The translations under genes were made by a program, and so were the position numbers. From Moringa oleifera (taxonomy: Eukaryota > Streptophyta > Magnoliopsida > Brassicales > Moringaceae), in contig JAJFZO010000065.1 in the NCBI GenBank assembly GCA_021397835.1, positions 186,001 through 250,000 of the forward strand: a DNA stretch of 64,000 nt. The letters run 5' to 3'. Positions 1 through 15,240 of this stretch are shown piece by piece (positions within the stretch are counted from its first letter, which is position 1; each line of letters starts with the position of its first letter). The notes beneath the pieces are model-generated. The model ran no database searches, had not been told where the DNA came from, and was given only the letters and a program-made list of their open reading frames with translations.

Positions 1-127
1 GTAGGAGATATTAAAGGAAAAGTAATAACAAAGGAGAAAGAAGAAAGGAACCCATTAAACCAGCACGAGAAAATTCGCTGGGAAAATTCTTTGTAGTATT
101 TATTCCAAGTATTCTTGTGGCAGAAAT

Positions 128-577
128 CTAACCTTTGCTTATCCTATTGTCAAAAATCAATACTGGTGTAAGCATATCTCTATTTAGGAACTTATTCATC
201 TTTTTATGCATTAATTTTCTTCCCGTCTTTTCCAGCTTCCATTTCATTTGTACTTGGCTATGTATTTGAAGGCCTTGCACCACGACCAGAAACTGATCAC
301 AAGTGACACTTATGGAGTATGTTATCCACTGGCATGGTTCAGCTTTAATAGGCAATATATATGTGTTTATGGATCAAATTAAGAGGTAGCAAATTTGAGG
401 AAAATTAAGTGGGGGGTAGGGGGCAAAAGGCTAGGGGCTCTTGAGCAGTATATTTGAATCTTCTCACCTCTGATGCCGTAACTTTCATGGAATTTTCTAC
501 ATTCACCTTCTCATGCGATAGGCTGCTAAGCTTAGACTGGCATGAGGCGTACCAAGTAGGACCAAAGGCATCCGTAT
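128..577 (-). CDS. Two orphan exons of an unidentified minus-strand gene (partial)
   Basis: I do not recognise this protein. Reading the minus strand, a good acceptor (TTGCAG) at 578-579 opens an exon 577..468 that ends in GAG followed by the donor GTGAGA. A second acceptor at 329-330 opens an exon starting at 328 in matching phase 0, which stays open to a stop near 128. The joined reading continues ...KVTASE then WITYSISVTCDQ..., followed by a basic stretch rich in K and R. The phase match across a roughly 140-base intron is the main support. A TATATAA on the minus strand near 1360, followed by a strong donor (CATGTAAGT) near 1310, could be the promoter and a leader exon of the same gene. 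The 3' end is unclear and may lie beyond the left edge. It could equally be a decayed gene. Confidence 0.3.
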
Positions 578-1505
578 CTGCAATATAGAAGACGGACCAA
601 AGAATCAATTACATATCATACTCTATCATTTTCTTTTCAAATTAAGGGGAAAATGATGAATAATATGCACTTATAGACATTTATAAACGCACATAATAAA
701 ACAGGAAGACATAAGAATCAGCATGGTTCAATTTTTCACTGTAAGTGTGAAATGTTCAAAAACAATTTATTTTTTTTTTTTGGGCTAAATTATGCTGTCT
801 AATTGTAGTCATTCTCCTGCTCGAGAAGTGCATTTCAACAGTGAACAAATTGAATTTTAAAGACCAAGAAGTAATCCAGAAAATGGTATGTATTTTGGTT
901 ATGGGAGCTGATTAATATTGGACCCATTATATCAGTTAGGTTTATAAATAGTTGGTCGCTAATTTTTCCCGAGAAAGATATAAACTCAAGCTAGAACCTG
1001 AAGACGTGACACTGCCAAAGAGAAGTTCCTTCCATGCAGATGCAGATGATTTGAACAAACAGAAGCATATATAGCAAACTCTTTGCTGAAGCACTAAGGT
1101 TGTAATTAGTTGCTCAGTGCGTGTAGAAGAGATATAGAAGAGAATAAAAATGGAAAATATATGGTTTTGGTTGCCTGTAAAACCAAGGGTTGATTGAAGC
1201 AGAAGAAGAGAAGAAAAGAAAAAACTATATGTTACAGCAACCAACTATCTTCAGCAATCTTTGGCTGTATCTACTGAAGCAAGAGATCAGACAGTTAACT
1301 TACATGAGACAGTTCTGTATAAAATAGGGTTTTCGGAGCTCTAGAAGGAAGAGTACTATTATATAGCCCTTCAAACATGGGGACCAGATAACAAAAGAGC
1401 TGCGTAAGATTGCAAGTTGTGTTAAGCTGTGAAGATTGAGAGTCTATGGCTGCAGCAAAGAACACGCGTCTAAATATGTTAACATAGAAAGTAAAGTTGA
1501 TACAT

Positions 1506-1547
1506 GAGAGAGAGAGAGAGAGAGAGAGAGGGGGGAGGGAGGGAGGC
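1506..1547. repeat. GA microsatellite with G-rich tail
   Basis: An uninterrupted (GA)n run is followed directly by a purine-only G-rich tail made of GGGA units. Confidence 0.9.
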
Positions 1548-1735
1548 TTGCAATTATTTTCAAAAGGTCAAGCGCTTAAAAAGGCCATATGATTTTGTAA
1601 TATTCATTTGACTATCAAAACCATGAATTGTGGCCGCCTTTCGTTTCTCCGGTACGTCTCTCTCATCTCTCTTTCTCTCAATATTGCTTTACAATTTAAC
1701 CATATAAAATATCTCCATAGGAAATTCACTAAACA

Positions 1736-1736
1736 G

Positions 1737-1782
<46 letters not shown>
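1736..1782. repeat. Compound TA/GA microsatellite
   Basis: A (TA)n run passes straight into a (GA)n run with one AAA interruption. Confidence 0.9.
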
Positions 1783-2523
1783 GAAGTAAGTAATCTAATC
1801 ACTTTCACATGATAATGATTTTCCAGATTACTGGCTTCATGTATTTGGCTGCTACTACTCAGTATCGTATCTTTGCTCTGTACGCTTACAATTAAGTATT
1901 GTGTTTGACAGAAGGCCAGATATATGTGACTCCCAACAACTGTATTAGATAAAATGTTGGAAGTTAACAGTTAAAATTAACCTTCTTGTTGGCATTCGAG
2001 ATTAAGAGGTTCCTACTACATGAATTTCCATTAATTTCAACCAACCGTAGGACTTCAAGCATGTCATTTTGTATATGTATTTACTGAGAGGACACATTAC
2101 AACAATAGATACTTAAATAGCATTAATCACGTATGTAGGCTCTAAGAGACATATTACAACAATCTATAATTAAATAAGATTAATCTCATTATATAGGCAT
2201 AACATCCCCACCTCCGTGGTACACATAAAATAACCTTTATTTCTGCAAAAATAGAAAAACAGCTTTTGGACAGTATCTAATATGAATTTTCCATTGCAAT
2301 TATTGGAAAATCTTTCCTCCTCTGAAGTCTACATCAACTAAAGCTATTAAGAGAGCAGCTTTCATTGAAACAAGTTGTTGCCACGATCTGCCGTCTCAAT
2401 GATGTGTTTGTTTCTAAGGGCTGCAGCCACAGGTCGGTCTCCAAAATCCAATGCACAATGAATTTATGCATTGCTGAAACCATCATTGTATTTTATAAAA
2501 ACAAACAAAAAAAAGTTTTTACT

Positions 2524-2587
2524 ACTTAAACTGAATAGTGTATGCTCCAGTGGAAACTTAAACTGAATAGTGTATGCTCCAGTGGAA
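2524..2587. repeat. Perfect 32-bp tandem duplication
   Basis: The unit beginning ACTTAAACTGAATAGTG and ending CCAGTGGAA occurs twice without a mismatch (2524-2555 and 2556-2587). The identity suggests a recent duplication. Confidence 0.9.
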
Positions 2588-2901
2588 GATTCGTAGAACA
2601 TCCTCGAGATTAGTTTCATCCTTAAACTTTGATAAAGAAAAAACATTTACTGCTATGGCAAGAAGGAAGCTCTGGGTGGATTCCTTTAACACAAAAGGGA
2701 ACCAAAATTTGTCTTCAGCAGTATTGCCCATCCATCAAAAGGAAAAGCAGTTGCTATAATGAAAATCAGTACTGTCGGCACCGAAAGATGGGTGCCATGT
2801 GTCTGAGTATGATTGGTTGAACCAAATATCTTAACGAGTTGCTGTCACTGATCACTGATCATTATAGTTAGACCATTGACGTAAGAGAAACATGCATCAG
2901 C

Positions 2902-2989
2902 GAAGACACACCACAGCTTCACTCGTCTCTCGGACATTAACCTGTGAAGACACACCACAGCTTCACTCATCTCTTGGACATTATTCTGT
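2902..2989. repeat. Imperfect 44-bp tandem duplication
   Basis: Two head-to-tail copies (2902-2945 and 2946-2989) start with GAAGACACACCACAGCTTCA and differ at a handful of positions. Confidence 0.85.
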
Positions 2990-3498
2990 GAATCTAACGG
3001 AAGAGAAGCATATCACAGTCAAATCATAAGGGATAAAGTTAACTCAAATAATTCAGGGAAATAGTTTATACCTGTACTTCCATGGGTACCAACCGCCCCA
3101 TCGCTGGTATTCCCCCGCAGCACCTCTTAACACTTACATATTGGCCACTCGAAATCCTTTAAAATGAAACCAGTACTAACCTTTGTGGAACTAGCTTTAA
3201 ACAAAACGATTACTAACCTTTGTGAAAATGGTAATTAGATTACTTCCAGATGTGCTAAGTTGTAGAGGCCAACAGTTAAGCCCACTCAAAGGAAAGTTGC
3301 TTTATCATGATTAAATCTCACAGAAAATACAATTAAATGAAAACAAGAGAGCCATATAAGAAAGTGGCTGATCATGCTCAATCACATATCCTTATAATTG
3401 CAAAAATAAAAATAAAAATATTTAAGTCAATACCTAAAATCTAATCAATCATCCTAAGAGATGCATATTAGTATGGCATCTAGTGCCATATTACGGCA

Positions 3499-6400
3499 TC
3501 ACTCATCATCCTTGTATGGGTATTCCTCTGGAACTTGCTTCAGAAGTTTCACCTGCAACTCGTACGCATCATCCCCTCGAAGCACATCGCGAATCCATGT
3601 GACTTCTGTCTTCATTGACACCTTTGCATGATTTAAAAGAGAAGTTAAAAAGCCAGAGTAATGCCATGTCAAGAAAGACACTAAATAAAATTTAGGCAAA
3701 CTCCCTAGTTGTGTTGGGCAAAAGAACATTCCTCTATAAAGGAATTGAATGTTCCTTCATCTACATATACAATACTTTAGGACAGCATGGCATTAATAAA
3801 GTCACCATCTATTAGTCTGAAATTCAATGAAGGGTTCACCAGAATATTTGTACAGCAAGCATTGGGTTCAAAATTGGATAAATGCTAGTCATGTAGAAAG
3901 AAATCAAGAGACTTTTCCTTCATTTATCACTCAGTCATGGGTTTAGGACAGAGATTCTGGCATGACAGCATTAACCAAAGAAAATAACAGGGTTGCCAAA
4001 ACTTATGACTTGATGCATATAGAAGGTTTTAGTAGTCCACAATATCAACCACCATGATGAAAGAAAAGCCAATTTTGGACAATGGAGTTCCATTATAACT
4101 CTTCAACCACATTCAATGTGATTAATTCTTTAAATAAGTTGTAAAGATTATACAGATTACATTAAGATAATATTACTATCTCAAGTGCATTTACAAAAGG
4201 ATGCCACCTACTTGTCCTTATTGGAAAATGGCAGCACATTGGAGCAAGAGGAAACCAAACTACATAGGTGAAACGGTCAAAGTCATGACATAAAGTGACT
4301 GGTACTCACCATTTCCAAAGCTCCTTTGATGACTCCACTTAAGATGTTGCAATAGTACAGACCTTGACATGTATCAGGAAGCTCTACAAAATCTACCAGA
4401 GGGTTATCCTCCAAAATAATACTACAAGTTGTCCCATCGGCATCCCAATTGGTCACCGAGGCAGTAACCCCTAAGAACATTTTGAAACCCACCTGTAGAA
4501 GGAAAAAGGCAGCAGATCAAAGTGCAACCACAAATCATGTTTTAGCTAATATTTCAAATCTAGGCAATACATTAAAGCATGCTCCACTAAGCTTTGCTTT
4601 CTAACTCATAGCGATAGAACTTCCTACATGCTGATAGGAATTGCCAAGGGAGAGAGAACTAGCAAGTGCAAATGCATTTCCTGTACATAACTGACCACCT
4701 TCATTGGGTGCATGACACCTGCTCTAAGCTAAGAGCGTGACACAATGGAGTAATTTTGAGGCCAGTAAAGGTCCAACCGAAGAGGTTCATGGGATTCACA
4801 AACATCAATACTGACTAATGTTGCTGAATAAAAGTTTTAATGTCATGTTGACAAGGAACAATTACCATTCAACCAAACATTTCAGAACAGAATTTTATGT
4901 GCAATCACTTCTACACTTCTGCATGTAATTCTCAATGGAGGGGGTGGATAGCTAAGACAATGGCTCAGAGTTTACATGCCAAAGTTTTGACTTTCCCAGA
5001 CTAAAAAACTATGTTGTCTGCAGGTAATTGCAAGCATGCTATGATTTAGAAAAGAGTAATCGGCGCATGCTACGGGCCAACCTGAACTGTCTAATAAAAA
5101 AATAGGTCCCCTGAATTTAGGATGTTGACCTCCTCTATTTATTTGTCAGGATGTTGACCGCCAATATCCAGCTAAACCTAATGATGTTCTACATGAGTAC
5201 ACTTCTGACCAAAATGTTTGCTGTCCAATAGCATTTCAATCTCTTGGGTCCTATCAATAAATAATGAAAGAAGATTGAGAAGGTTTCTTTTCCAAGAACA
5301 TGCATGCATGATCTCAAAGATAGAGATCAATACATTGTTTTCCCTCGAATTTCACATACCAATACCCAGGCAGATGTTCGCGCAACATTACAACATCGAG
5401 GCCACCTTAAGTAAATCACAAGAAAGAGATTAAGAAAATCAGACCAATAAGTCTTCCAGTTCATCATAGACAAAATGATCGAACAAGACCTTTGCAATCA
5501 CTTCGGCAGTCTCTTTGAAGTCCACACATCTTGAGACATTAGATTTTGCTAGAAATTCGTCAATCAGTCGAATTCCAATGTTATAGCCCCTGCAAGGTAA
5601 TTAGATAGTCAAACTATGTGATCTAATTTCCATGTTATATAATCATCATAACAAACAATCCAATTGTATTGTACAATATCAACACTTTGACCTGTTACTC
5701 ACAGAAGATCACACCAGAGCAACAGAAAAGTAGCGAAACATAAAGCCATGGCATAAAGTAACAGGCAGTCAAAGAAAAAGTCAGATGTAAATGGAAAAAG
5801 AACACCAGACTCAGAGTCTCTACACAACCTAGATTCAAGGACAATTCACAGGATGAGGAAGAAAGAAGCATTACTACATAAAAGTATTCACAAACTAGAA
5901 AGACACAAAAAGAGATCTACAACAGTTATTTTAAACCAGCGGAGTTAAAGGCCCTTTACAAGCTTGGTTCATATGTTTAATTCCACACCAAAAAAGAAAA
6001 CATTACTGTGTTCTTAGGAGTATCAAACTATCAAGATGAAGCAGGAAAGAAAAAAAAAAAGGCAAGAATGAGCAGCAAAGCATAAAAGAAGCATAAGGTT
6101 CATTCTAGGTAATGGCCATAGAGGAAACAAATTTGTACATCTGATCAAGCTGTTTATTGACTTCCTCCACCTCCTCCAGATCCGTAAGCAATTGCCGCAC
6201 AATGGCCCCGTAAGTCAAGGTAAATAGCTCAGCATTCTACATCAACTCAATTTGAAGGATCAACAACATATCGATAACAATATAACCACAATTAAATCTT
6301 AAATTTAGTGTTAAAAATTCAATCACATGATCAAATATGAAATTATAGTAATCCTACCTAAAATCTTAGATTCAAGTTGCCAGTTAATGACAGTAAAACT

Positions 6401-6819
6401 AGGGAACATGAAAAGTTGAACCGATTCCTGAGATCAAATGATCAAGATAAGAACAGAAACAAAATATTTCTGCCAGAAATCTAAATTTGGAAGCCCAGAA
6501 AAGCAACTAAATCTTAGAAAACGATAGCCTCGCTCAATTTTTATATCAACAGTACACTTGACTCCGTTTTAAACAGTTCAGATAGCATATCAACTAGCTG
6601 TAACCATACAACAGAAACATTCAGACCTTAACACTTCATAAATAATTCTCTGTTCTCTCTCTTATTTCCAGTGTTTTCTCAGCTACCAAACATAAAAAGA
6701 GACGGCAAGGAGGGGGATTGCAGAGATTTTTCTACTCTTTCTCTTTCCACACTTTGGCTTACCACGCGTTCAATATTGGCGAAGATCGCATCACCAGATC
6801 GAGGACCAGCAGGAGCCAT
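3499..6819 (-). CDS. BET3: TRAPP complex subunit BET3 (TRAPPC3 homologue), 5 coding exons
   Basis: BET3 is a core subunit of the TRAPP tethering complexes, which activate Rab1/Ypt1-type GTPases in ER-Golgi traffic. Coding exons on the minus strand are 6819..6763, 6236..6139, 5589..5490, 4492..4310 and 3621..3499. All junctions are GT-AG and phases agree, giving 186 residues, the length I recall for the Arabidopsis protein. Family landmarks are NAELFTLTYGAIV (from residue 20), the GYNIGIRLIDEFLAKS segment, VGFKMFLGVTASVTNWD, the block NPLVDFVELPDTCQGLYYCN, and the C-terminus EEYPYKDDE. Cys73 lies where mammalian BET3 carries its buried palmitate. The start is the ATG giving MAPAGPRSGDAIF, which matches plant orthologues. 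The gene is divergent from the first polyubiquitin gene. Identification is very secure; UTR limits were not determined. Confidence 0.95.
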
Positions 6820-7754
6820 CCTTCAATACCTCAGAACGGAAAACCTTGGTTCCAACAACTGCAGTTCCCTTGTGAGTTGTGGCGTGAGACAGAAATGCCA
6901 AATGCTCATAGCAGAGAGAAGTGCGTTTAGATTGAAATGGGCCTACCCGACTCGGGTTTTCAATTAAACCATCGTTGACCCACACTGAGACGGACCTCTG
7001 ATTTCGGGCAATTCATATGGGCCTTAAACCGAACTCCAAGATCCAAAGGCCTATGCTGAGCATTATAAGTAAAAAAGTTTTTTATAAATAAAAGGAAAAA
7101 TGATATATTGGCATATGTAGGAGCCAAGGCACAGGATGCGTTGGACCATAGGCATTTATTCCTCCAAGAAAAGTCGTTGAACGATTGCTTCATTATTAAG
7201 CTAAACAACGCATAAAACAATATTAAACTAAAAATTTTAATTTTAATTTCAGGAAGAGATAAGAACAAAGTTGGCCACTGACGCCAACTATATAAAATGT
7301 TATAATTGTTAATTTAATCAACTTGACAGAACGGTTAAGGAAAATTGTGGAAATCGATAGCGTCCACCCGCCTCGTTTACTTAAAAGAGACGCCCACAAC
7401 CATGTCAAGGTGCGTGGCTTTTACGCTTCTCATTAAACTAAAATTTGAGTCACTTGATAATATTACTTTAATTTTTTGTTATTTGATTAAAAATAAAAAA
7501 AATAAAAGATAAGCTTCAGCCTGAAAATAAAGTAACTTTTTAAAGGAATGCAAAAGATTGATATTGTGAAATGTAGCAGTGGATTGCACGCGCTCAATTT
7601 GGGACGTGAGACACTCTGAATACTCATTTCTGGGGCAGTTTCGTCATTTAGTTAGCATTTGACGCTATAAATACAGATCATAGACGATAAGCCCCTCATT
7701 CGTCATACAGTTCTCCTTAGATCGGTTCAAGGTTTCTCAGATCTCGCTGTCAAG
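6820..7754. promoter_or_regulatory. Divergent promoter region between BET3 and polyubiquitin gene 1
   Basis: This stretch separates the BET3 ATG (minus) from the first polyubiquitin transcript (plus). A TATAAATA box lies at 7666-7673. The following pyrimidine-rich stretch up to the donor at 7755 reads as the 5' UTR exon of the polyubiquitin gene. No other gene is seen. Confidence 0.7.
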
Positions 7755-9788
<2,034 letters not shown>

Positions 9789-10968
9789 GTGTGATGGTTA
9801 TTTTGGCTAGTTGATTGTCTTTGGTCTGTTATGTGTGATGTGGTTCTAGCCACTTAGTGATGGCTTAAATAAGGTTTAATACTCTTTTTTTTTTTTTCAT
9901 TTTTTTCCTCAAGAAGTTTATTTGGCTGTGCAAGTCTTGTTAACGCATCTCTGCAGTTATTTGAACAAATTTCCCCTTTATCCTATTATGTTTCTGTATA
10001 TGCTGTGTCACTTCCCAATATTGCTTGCTTTCCCTGGTTTAGGATATTTATTTGATTGAAGTGGTGAGTAGCTGTATTTATGATGTTTCACAAGTACAAT
10101 GTCCCTGAGCAAATTATGAAGCAGCAGCTGTAGTTCTCTATACTAGAAGTGCATGGTTGGATAACCAGAAATGATAAGAGTATTTTCTTGGGGGAATCAT
10201 CCCCAGTAGTCTGAATAAGAGGGTTGCTGAGATTAGAATTGTTAATGATACGGATTAGAAATTGGTGCCTTAGCATGCTTTAAGTCAAGCTTGAAAAGTG
10301 GGGATCCTGGTGGACATGGAAGGGATGGGAAGGACAGGACAGTACTCGAGAAAGGGGACGGAGTGGATAGAACTTAAGGTAACACTGATGACCTTACTAG
10401 GTGACCCTTTCTTTCCCCTTTGATGTGGTTTGTTTATCAGATAAGCAGCTAGGCTCAGAATTTGTTTATTTATTTTTGTTTTTTTTTTGTCTGTTGTGGA
10501 TGGGTGATAAGCACCATTCAACGGAGGAAATGTTCTGCCTTAGCAAATTGTACATGTGTGTTGACGATAAGATTTTTCTGGAGAGAAGTTAATGGGCTCA
10601 GCTTTCTAGTTGTTTCAACCTTTAATAGCATTTCTTCATGTAGCCATAGGGAAAAGTATCTATTATTCTTTCTGGCCAAATTGTAAATTATTAAATTAAA
10701 AGCTAGTTTGGTAATGGAGCATTAGTCGGGCACATGGTCGTAGTTTGGAAGTGATTCCCGCCTTCAGTCGGAGAGGAGCACCGTATGGTCGCACACGTCC
10801 AATAGTTTCTAAAAGTATCTCTATCACCAGAAGAATCCCAAGAACTCGAGAAGCTAGTCTTGGCGTGTAATGGAAGCATGGCGGGCCACGCGAAGGTGTC
10901 ATGGACACCTGTCATCATATCGTTGGTTATTATTTTTACACTTTGCTTAATTAGGTCGGCACCCCTTC
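9789..10968. other. Spacer between the two polyubiquitin genes
   Basis: It begins with a T-rich 3' UTR of gene 1 and ends with the promoter of gene 2. No coding region can be supported. A small inverted repeat, AGGTGTC-ATG-GACACCT, lies near 10893-10909, upstream of the second TATA box. Confidence 0.6.
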
Positions 10969-10974
10969 TATAAA
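10969..10974 (+). promoter_or_regulatory. TATA box of polyubiquitin gene 2
   Basis: TATAAA lies about 105 bases before the leader-intron donor, placing a transcription start near 11000 and a leader exon ending at 11077. Confidence 0.75.
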
Positions 10975-11077
10975 TCGGAGGAGTTCGGATTTAATCCCTT
11001 TATCGTTAGAGCATCATTCATCTTCTTCACTCGTCGCCGTCAGATTATATTGAAGCTTGGAGAAACCCTCTGGGAAG

Positions 11078-12016
11078 GTGAGTTTCCATTTCTTCTGCAA
11101 TTCTTGTTCTTTTTCTTTCGGTTCATTCTTTTTCATTTCTCTGTGTCATGGTTGATAAAGTAATTGAAATTTCCTCAAATCGTGATTGCTATTTAATTCC
11201 GTGTTGGTTATTTGTTATCGTTGTCTCTGAGTATCATGTGCTGCTATTCAAGTTCTATTTGTATCTGAAACCTCATGTTTTTGGGTCACGAATATTGGGT
11301 TCTTGATTCATTGATTTTTCTGTCATGTTCACTGAGAAGAAATAAGGTGGCTTGAGGGTAGGTTAGTCGATTTTTTGTAGGATGTATCAGTATTGATTTC
11401 TGCTGGTTATATGGATTAACTGTTTTGCGTATCAACAATATTGGGAAGGTGGTGATTTTGGGATTTCTATTGCTCTAAAATTGATTTTTCGAGGATTTTT
11501 TTTTTTGAGGGATTGATTTTAATTGACACAACTATGGTTCGATTTAGTGATTTCTTCTATTCATTAGAATTTGTTGATTCCAAAGCTTTAGATTTGTGCT
11601 TTTCCTGTGATTGGTATTCTTTGTCTTTTTTTATCAGAATGGAGAAGAGAATCGGTGTTTTTCTGTATAATTTCAAATGGATGGTGTATTCCTTTTATAT
11701 ATGAACGTTTCCTTTTAAGTTGTAGTAAAAAGATGTTTTCTGTGTTATTTTGTGGATATTCGGGTATGATGGCTTGGTCTTCCTGAATTTGGGATCTTTT
11801 CATTAAGCTCATACCTGCTAGGTTGTGTATTTGGCAATATGGTTTGTAGATATTACATCTGCGCTTATGCCTGGTTGTTGTAATTATGTTTTGGAAATTT
11901 TTTGGGTATGTCACCTTGTTTTTGATGTGTATTTTCTGTTTCATTCCATCTATACTCTCCTTCTGGGTGCACTCATTTGATAATTTCCTATTATTACTGT
12001 TTTTTCAACTTAATAG
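11078..12016 (+). other. 5' UTR leader intron of polyubiquitin gene 2
   Basis: The donor GGAAG/GTGAGT at 11077/11078 pairs with an acceptor AATAG at 12016, directly abutting the ATG. The layout is the same as in the neighbouring polyubiquitin gene, but the intron sequence is different, so the paralogues are not a very recent copy. Confidence 0.88.
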
Positions 12017-13162
<1,146 letters not shown>

Positions 13163-14420
13163 TTTGTATTTTTGATTCTTCCATAGGTGTATTGGGGCTT
13201 CTAATAAGGTAGTGATTTCCTGTGCAGTGTGTGTTTTCTGTCCAGCTCCTGTAGGTATTTGTTTGGCTGAGTTGCGGTACTCTGCTTTTAAGTGGTGTAA
13301 AATGATTGAGATGAGAATATGCTGCTGCTATAAGATGATATCCTGAGTGAAGTTACATTTCGACTTCAGGTTAAGGTTTTTGCTTATGTAATTTGCTTTG
13401 GTTTGTATTTCATGTGTCTGAAATGGTGAGATGCGAAGTAGCCTTGCTCTTTAGGGGGATCTGTCTTATCTGTCCTTTAGATTGTTTGCCTAAATGCTCC
13501 GGTTGACATGTTCAAATGAAGCATGTATGGGCAGATATCATTGAGCATCCAATTAGTAGTGTGCTCGGAGGAGATTCTGCCAATTTTTGCCTTCCATTGT
13601 CTCTCTAGACTCATTGGCATGTGGGATAGTGGTGGGATGATGGGTTTTAACAGGGGTTTTTGTTTTTTTACAAGGAGCATGGGGTGATGGGTTTTAGCAG
13701 GGTTTTTGATTTTTTGCATACAGCAGCGTGGAGGATAATCCTTGCTGTAGGTCAAAAATTGGCATGTGACCTGTGACGGGTGGCTATGACTTGGCCCATG
13801 TCTGCTGGCTTAGTTTCTGCACATTGAAGTGATAGTTCTCGGCGTTGGTGGATTGTGCCTGGAGGAGTCATGCAGATTTTGACAACCAAAATGCAGGGTT
13901 TTTCTTTACATCTGTTTTCCTAGTCGCGTAGCTGCATCCCTGTGTTTTCACGTGTGGACTCGCATGCAGGAAAGCATTATGTGGCCTCTGTTTAGAAATT
14001 CAGCGCGGCTGCACTTTTTTCATGAACTCCCTCCTATGACGATGTTTCATCTATAAAAAAATGAGCACTATCTAGAGACCTAATCAACACCCAAAGCTGT
14101 GGATTGAGGCGGCAGAATCTGAACACTACACATTAACTGGTCAACATATATTTGAGATGGTTAACTTACTGATCTGTTATCCAAAACTCTTAAGTGCAAG
14201 TAATAACCTATCTGTGGTAGGTGAAAGTTTGACATCTAAATTACCTATTTTTCTTGGAGCTGGTATTCTTTACTTCGGTTCAAGTGTTGATTGTGGGTGT
14301 ATTTCATTAGCAGCATGAGGGGAAAAGGAGGAGAATGGTTTCAGAACAAATTAAGGATGATAACGGAAGGCATATTTCCCACTTGAGCACACTCTATAAA
14401 CAGTACCCACGATGATGTGC
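13163..14420. other. Spacer with sequence shared by the flank of a later 2S albumin gene
   Basis: The first few hundred bases are probably the 3' UTR of polyubiquitin gene 2. A 47-base imperfect repeat around TGATGGGTTTTA occurs at 13638 and 13685. The stretch from about 13640 to 14060 resembles 18880-19320, downstream of the third 2S albumin gene, for example TTTCTGCACAT, AGTTCTCGG and GCATCC-TGTG blocks in the same order. No gene is supported. Confidence 0.55.
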
Positions 14421-14556
14421 TTTTATTTACTACATAATTCGTCACTCTTGTCTCCATCTAAACAGTGAAAGAGAGCAAGAGTGAGGTTTACGGCCACTAT
14501 GCATCGATTGTCTTAGGGCATTACTGCTGGTGCCATACCGTTTACAGCCACATGCT

Positions 14557-15039
14557 TTACTGCTGACGGAACGGGCAACTCATTGGCCGCAGGTTACACA
14601 TGGCAGGTATGTTGCTAGCAACGCGGTACATGCGCCTTACTTGCAGAGGACCGGCTTGTCCCTGCTGCTGGTGTGTGAGCTGTACTGCCTGCCTCAGTGA
14701 AGGACACCTGCAGCGAGGAGCTATGTTCCGTAGCTGTTGGCAGCAACGATGGAGGGTTGGTACACGGGTCTGGTCGGGCTCCACCACGTCCTCGATTTCT
14801 TCTATGCCGTCTTCGACATCGTCGAGGGGGCCTCCGCCCTGGGTCTGTCGTCGGATGAAGCGCTGGCAAGCCCTGAGGCGTTGATGAGTCAGAAATTGCT
14901 GGCGGCATTGCTGCTGCTGCTGGCCTTGCTGGTTGTCGTCAGGTTCCTCGTCGAGCTCGACAGTGGTGCGGTAGATGGAGGCGTTGGCCAGTAGGAGGAA
15001 CAAAGCGAAGGTGGCAAGGAGGAGTGTGAACTTTGCCAT
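14557..15039 (-). CDS. 2S albumin seed storage protein, array copy 1
   Basis: This is an intronless seed storage protein of 160 residues. The sequence shows a signal peptide (residues 1 to about 20, ending LLLANA), an acidic propeptide (VELDEEPDD), a Gln-rich small subunit with Cys45 and Cys58, an acidic linker ([11 protein letters not shown]) and a large subunit with Cys99-Cys100, Cys110-x-Cys112, Cys148 and Cys155. This is the full eight-cysteine prolamin-superfamily skeleton (C, C, CC, CxC, C, C). Family members are made in the ER, cleaved into two disulfide-linked chains and stored in protein vacuoles; some are nut allergens. The start is the ATG of MAKFTLLL; a GTG three codons upstream was not used. 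A minus-strand AATAAA lies at 14422-14427. Copy 2 is its closest relative. Confidence 0.96.
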   Translation of the reverse strand: MAKFTLLLATFALFLLLANASIYRTTVELDEEPDDNQQGQQQQQCRQQFLTHQRLRACQRFIRRQTQGGGPLDDVEDGIEEIEDVVEPDQTRVPTLHRCCQQLRNIAPRCRCPSLRQAVQLTHQQQGQAGPLQVRRMYRVASNIPAMCNLRPMSCPFRQQ

Positions 15040-15126
15040 TGTAAGCACTGGTGGTGTGGTGTTGGTTGCTGCTGAGTGCTGATTGATATGGCCGGATTGG
15101 TGTAGATGGAGTGGTGGGTTGGTGGA

Positions 15127-15240
15127 TATTTATAGGGGGGGTAGACCATTGCATGGCACGTACGTGTGACATATGAGTTGTCTACGCTGGGTTTTGGAGG
15201 GTGGTGGAGTGAGGTCACACGTAGTCTCAACATGCTCACG
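15127..15240 (-). promoter_or_regulatory. Promoter of 2S albumin copy 1: TATA, RY and ACGT elements
   Basis: On the minus strand a TATAAATA (15127-15134) lies about 90 bases before the ATG. Further upstream are CATGCA (RY core, 15150-15155), a palindromic CACGTACGTG (15157-15166) and a distal block near 15211-15240 with TACGTGTGA and a degenerate CATGTTG. RY and ACGT motifs are bound by ABI3/FUS3-type B3 and bZIP factors in seed genes. That role here is inferred. Confidence 0.75.

Larger units (their letters stand above)
609..3498. other. Mostly unannotated stretch with small repeats
   Basis: No gene can be supported with confidence here. It holds GA and TA microsatellites near 1506-1547 and 1736-1782, two small tandem duplications (2524-2587 and 2902-2989), a TATA-like site on the minus strand near 1360, and an open minus-strand block around 2362-2460 that ends in a stop. 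The part near 3400-3498 is probably 3' UTR and flank of the BET3 gene. Confidence 0.4.

Noticed and set aside
1530..1547. Possible G-quadruplex after the GA microsatellite
   Set aside because: The G runs are separated by single bases and the last run has only two Gs, so the usual four-tract pattern is not cleanly met.
15040..15048. GTG start three codons before MAK in 2S albumin copies 1 and 2
   Set aside because: Plant nuclear genes start at ATG, and the MAK ATG is shared by all six copies and begins the signal peptide.
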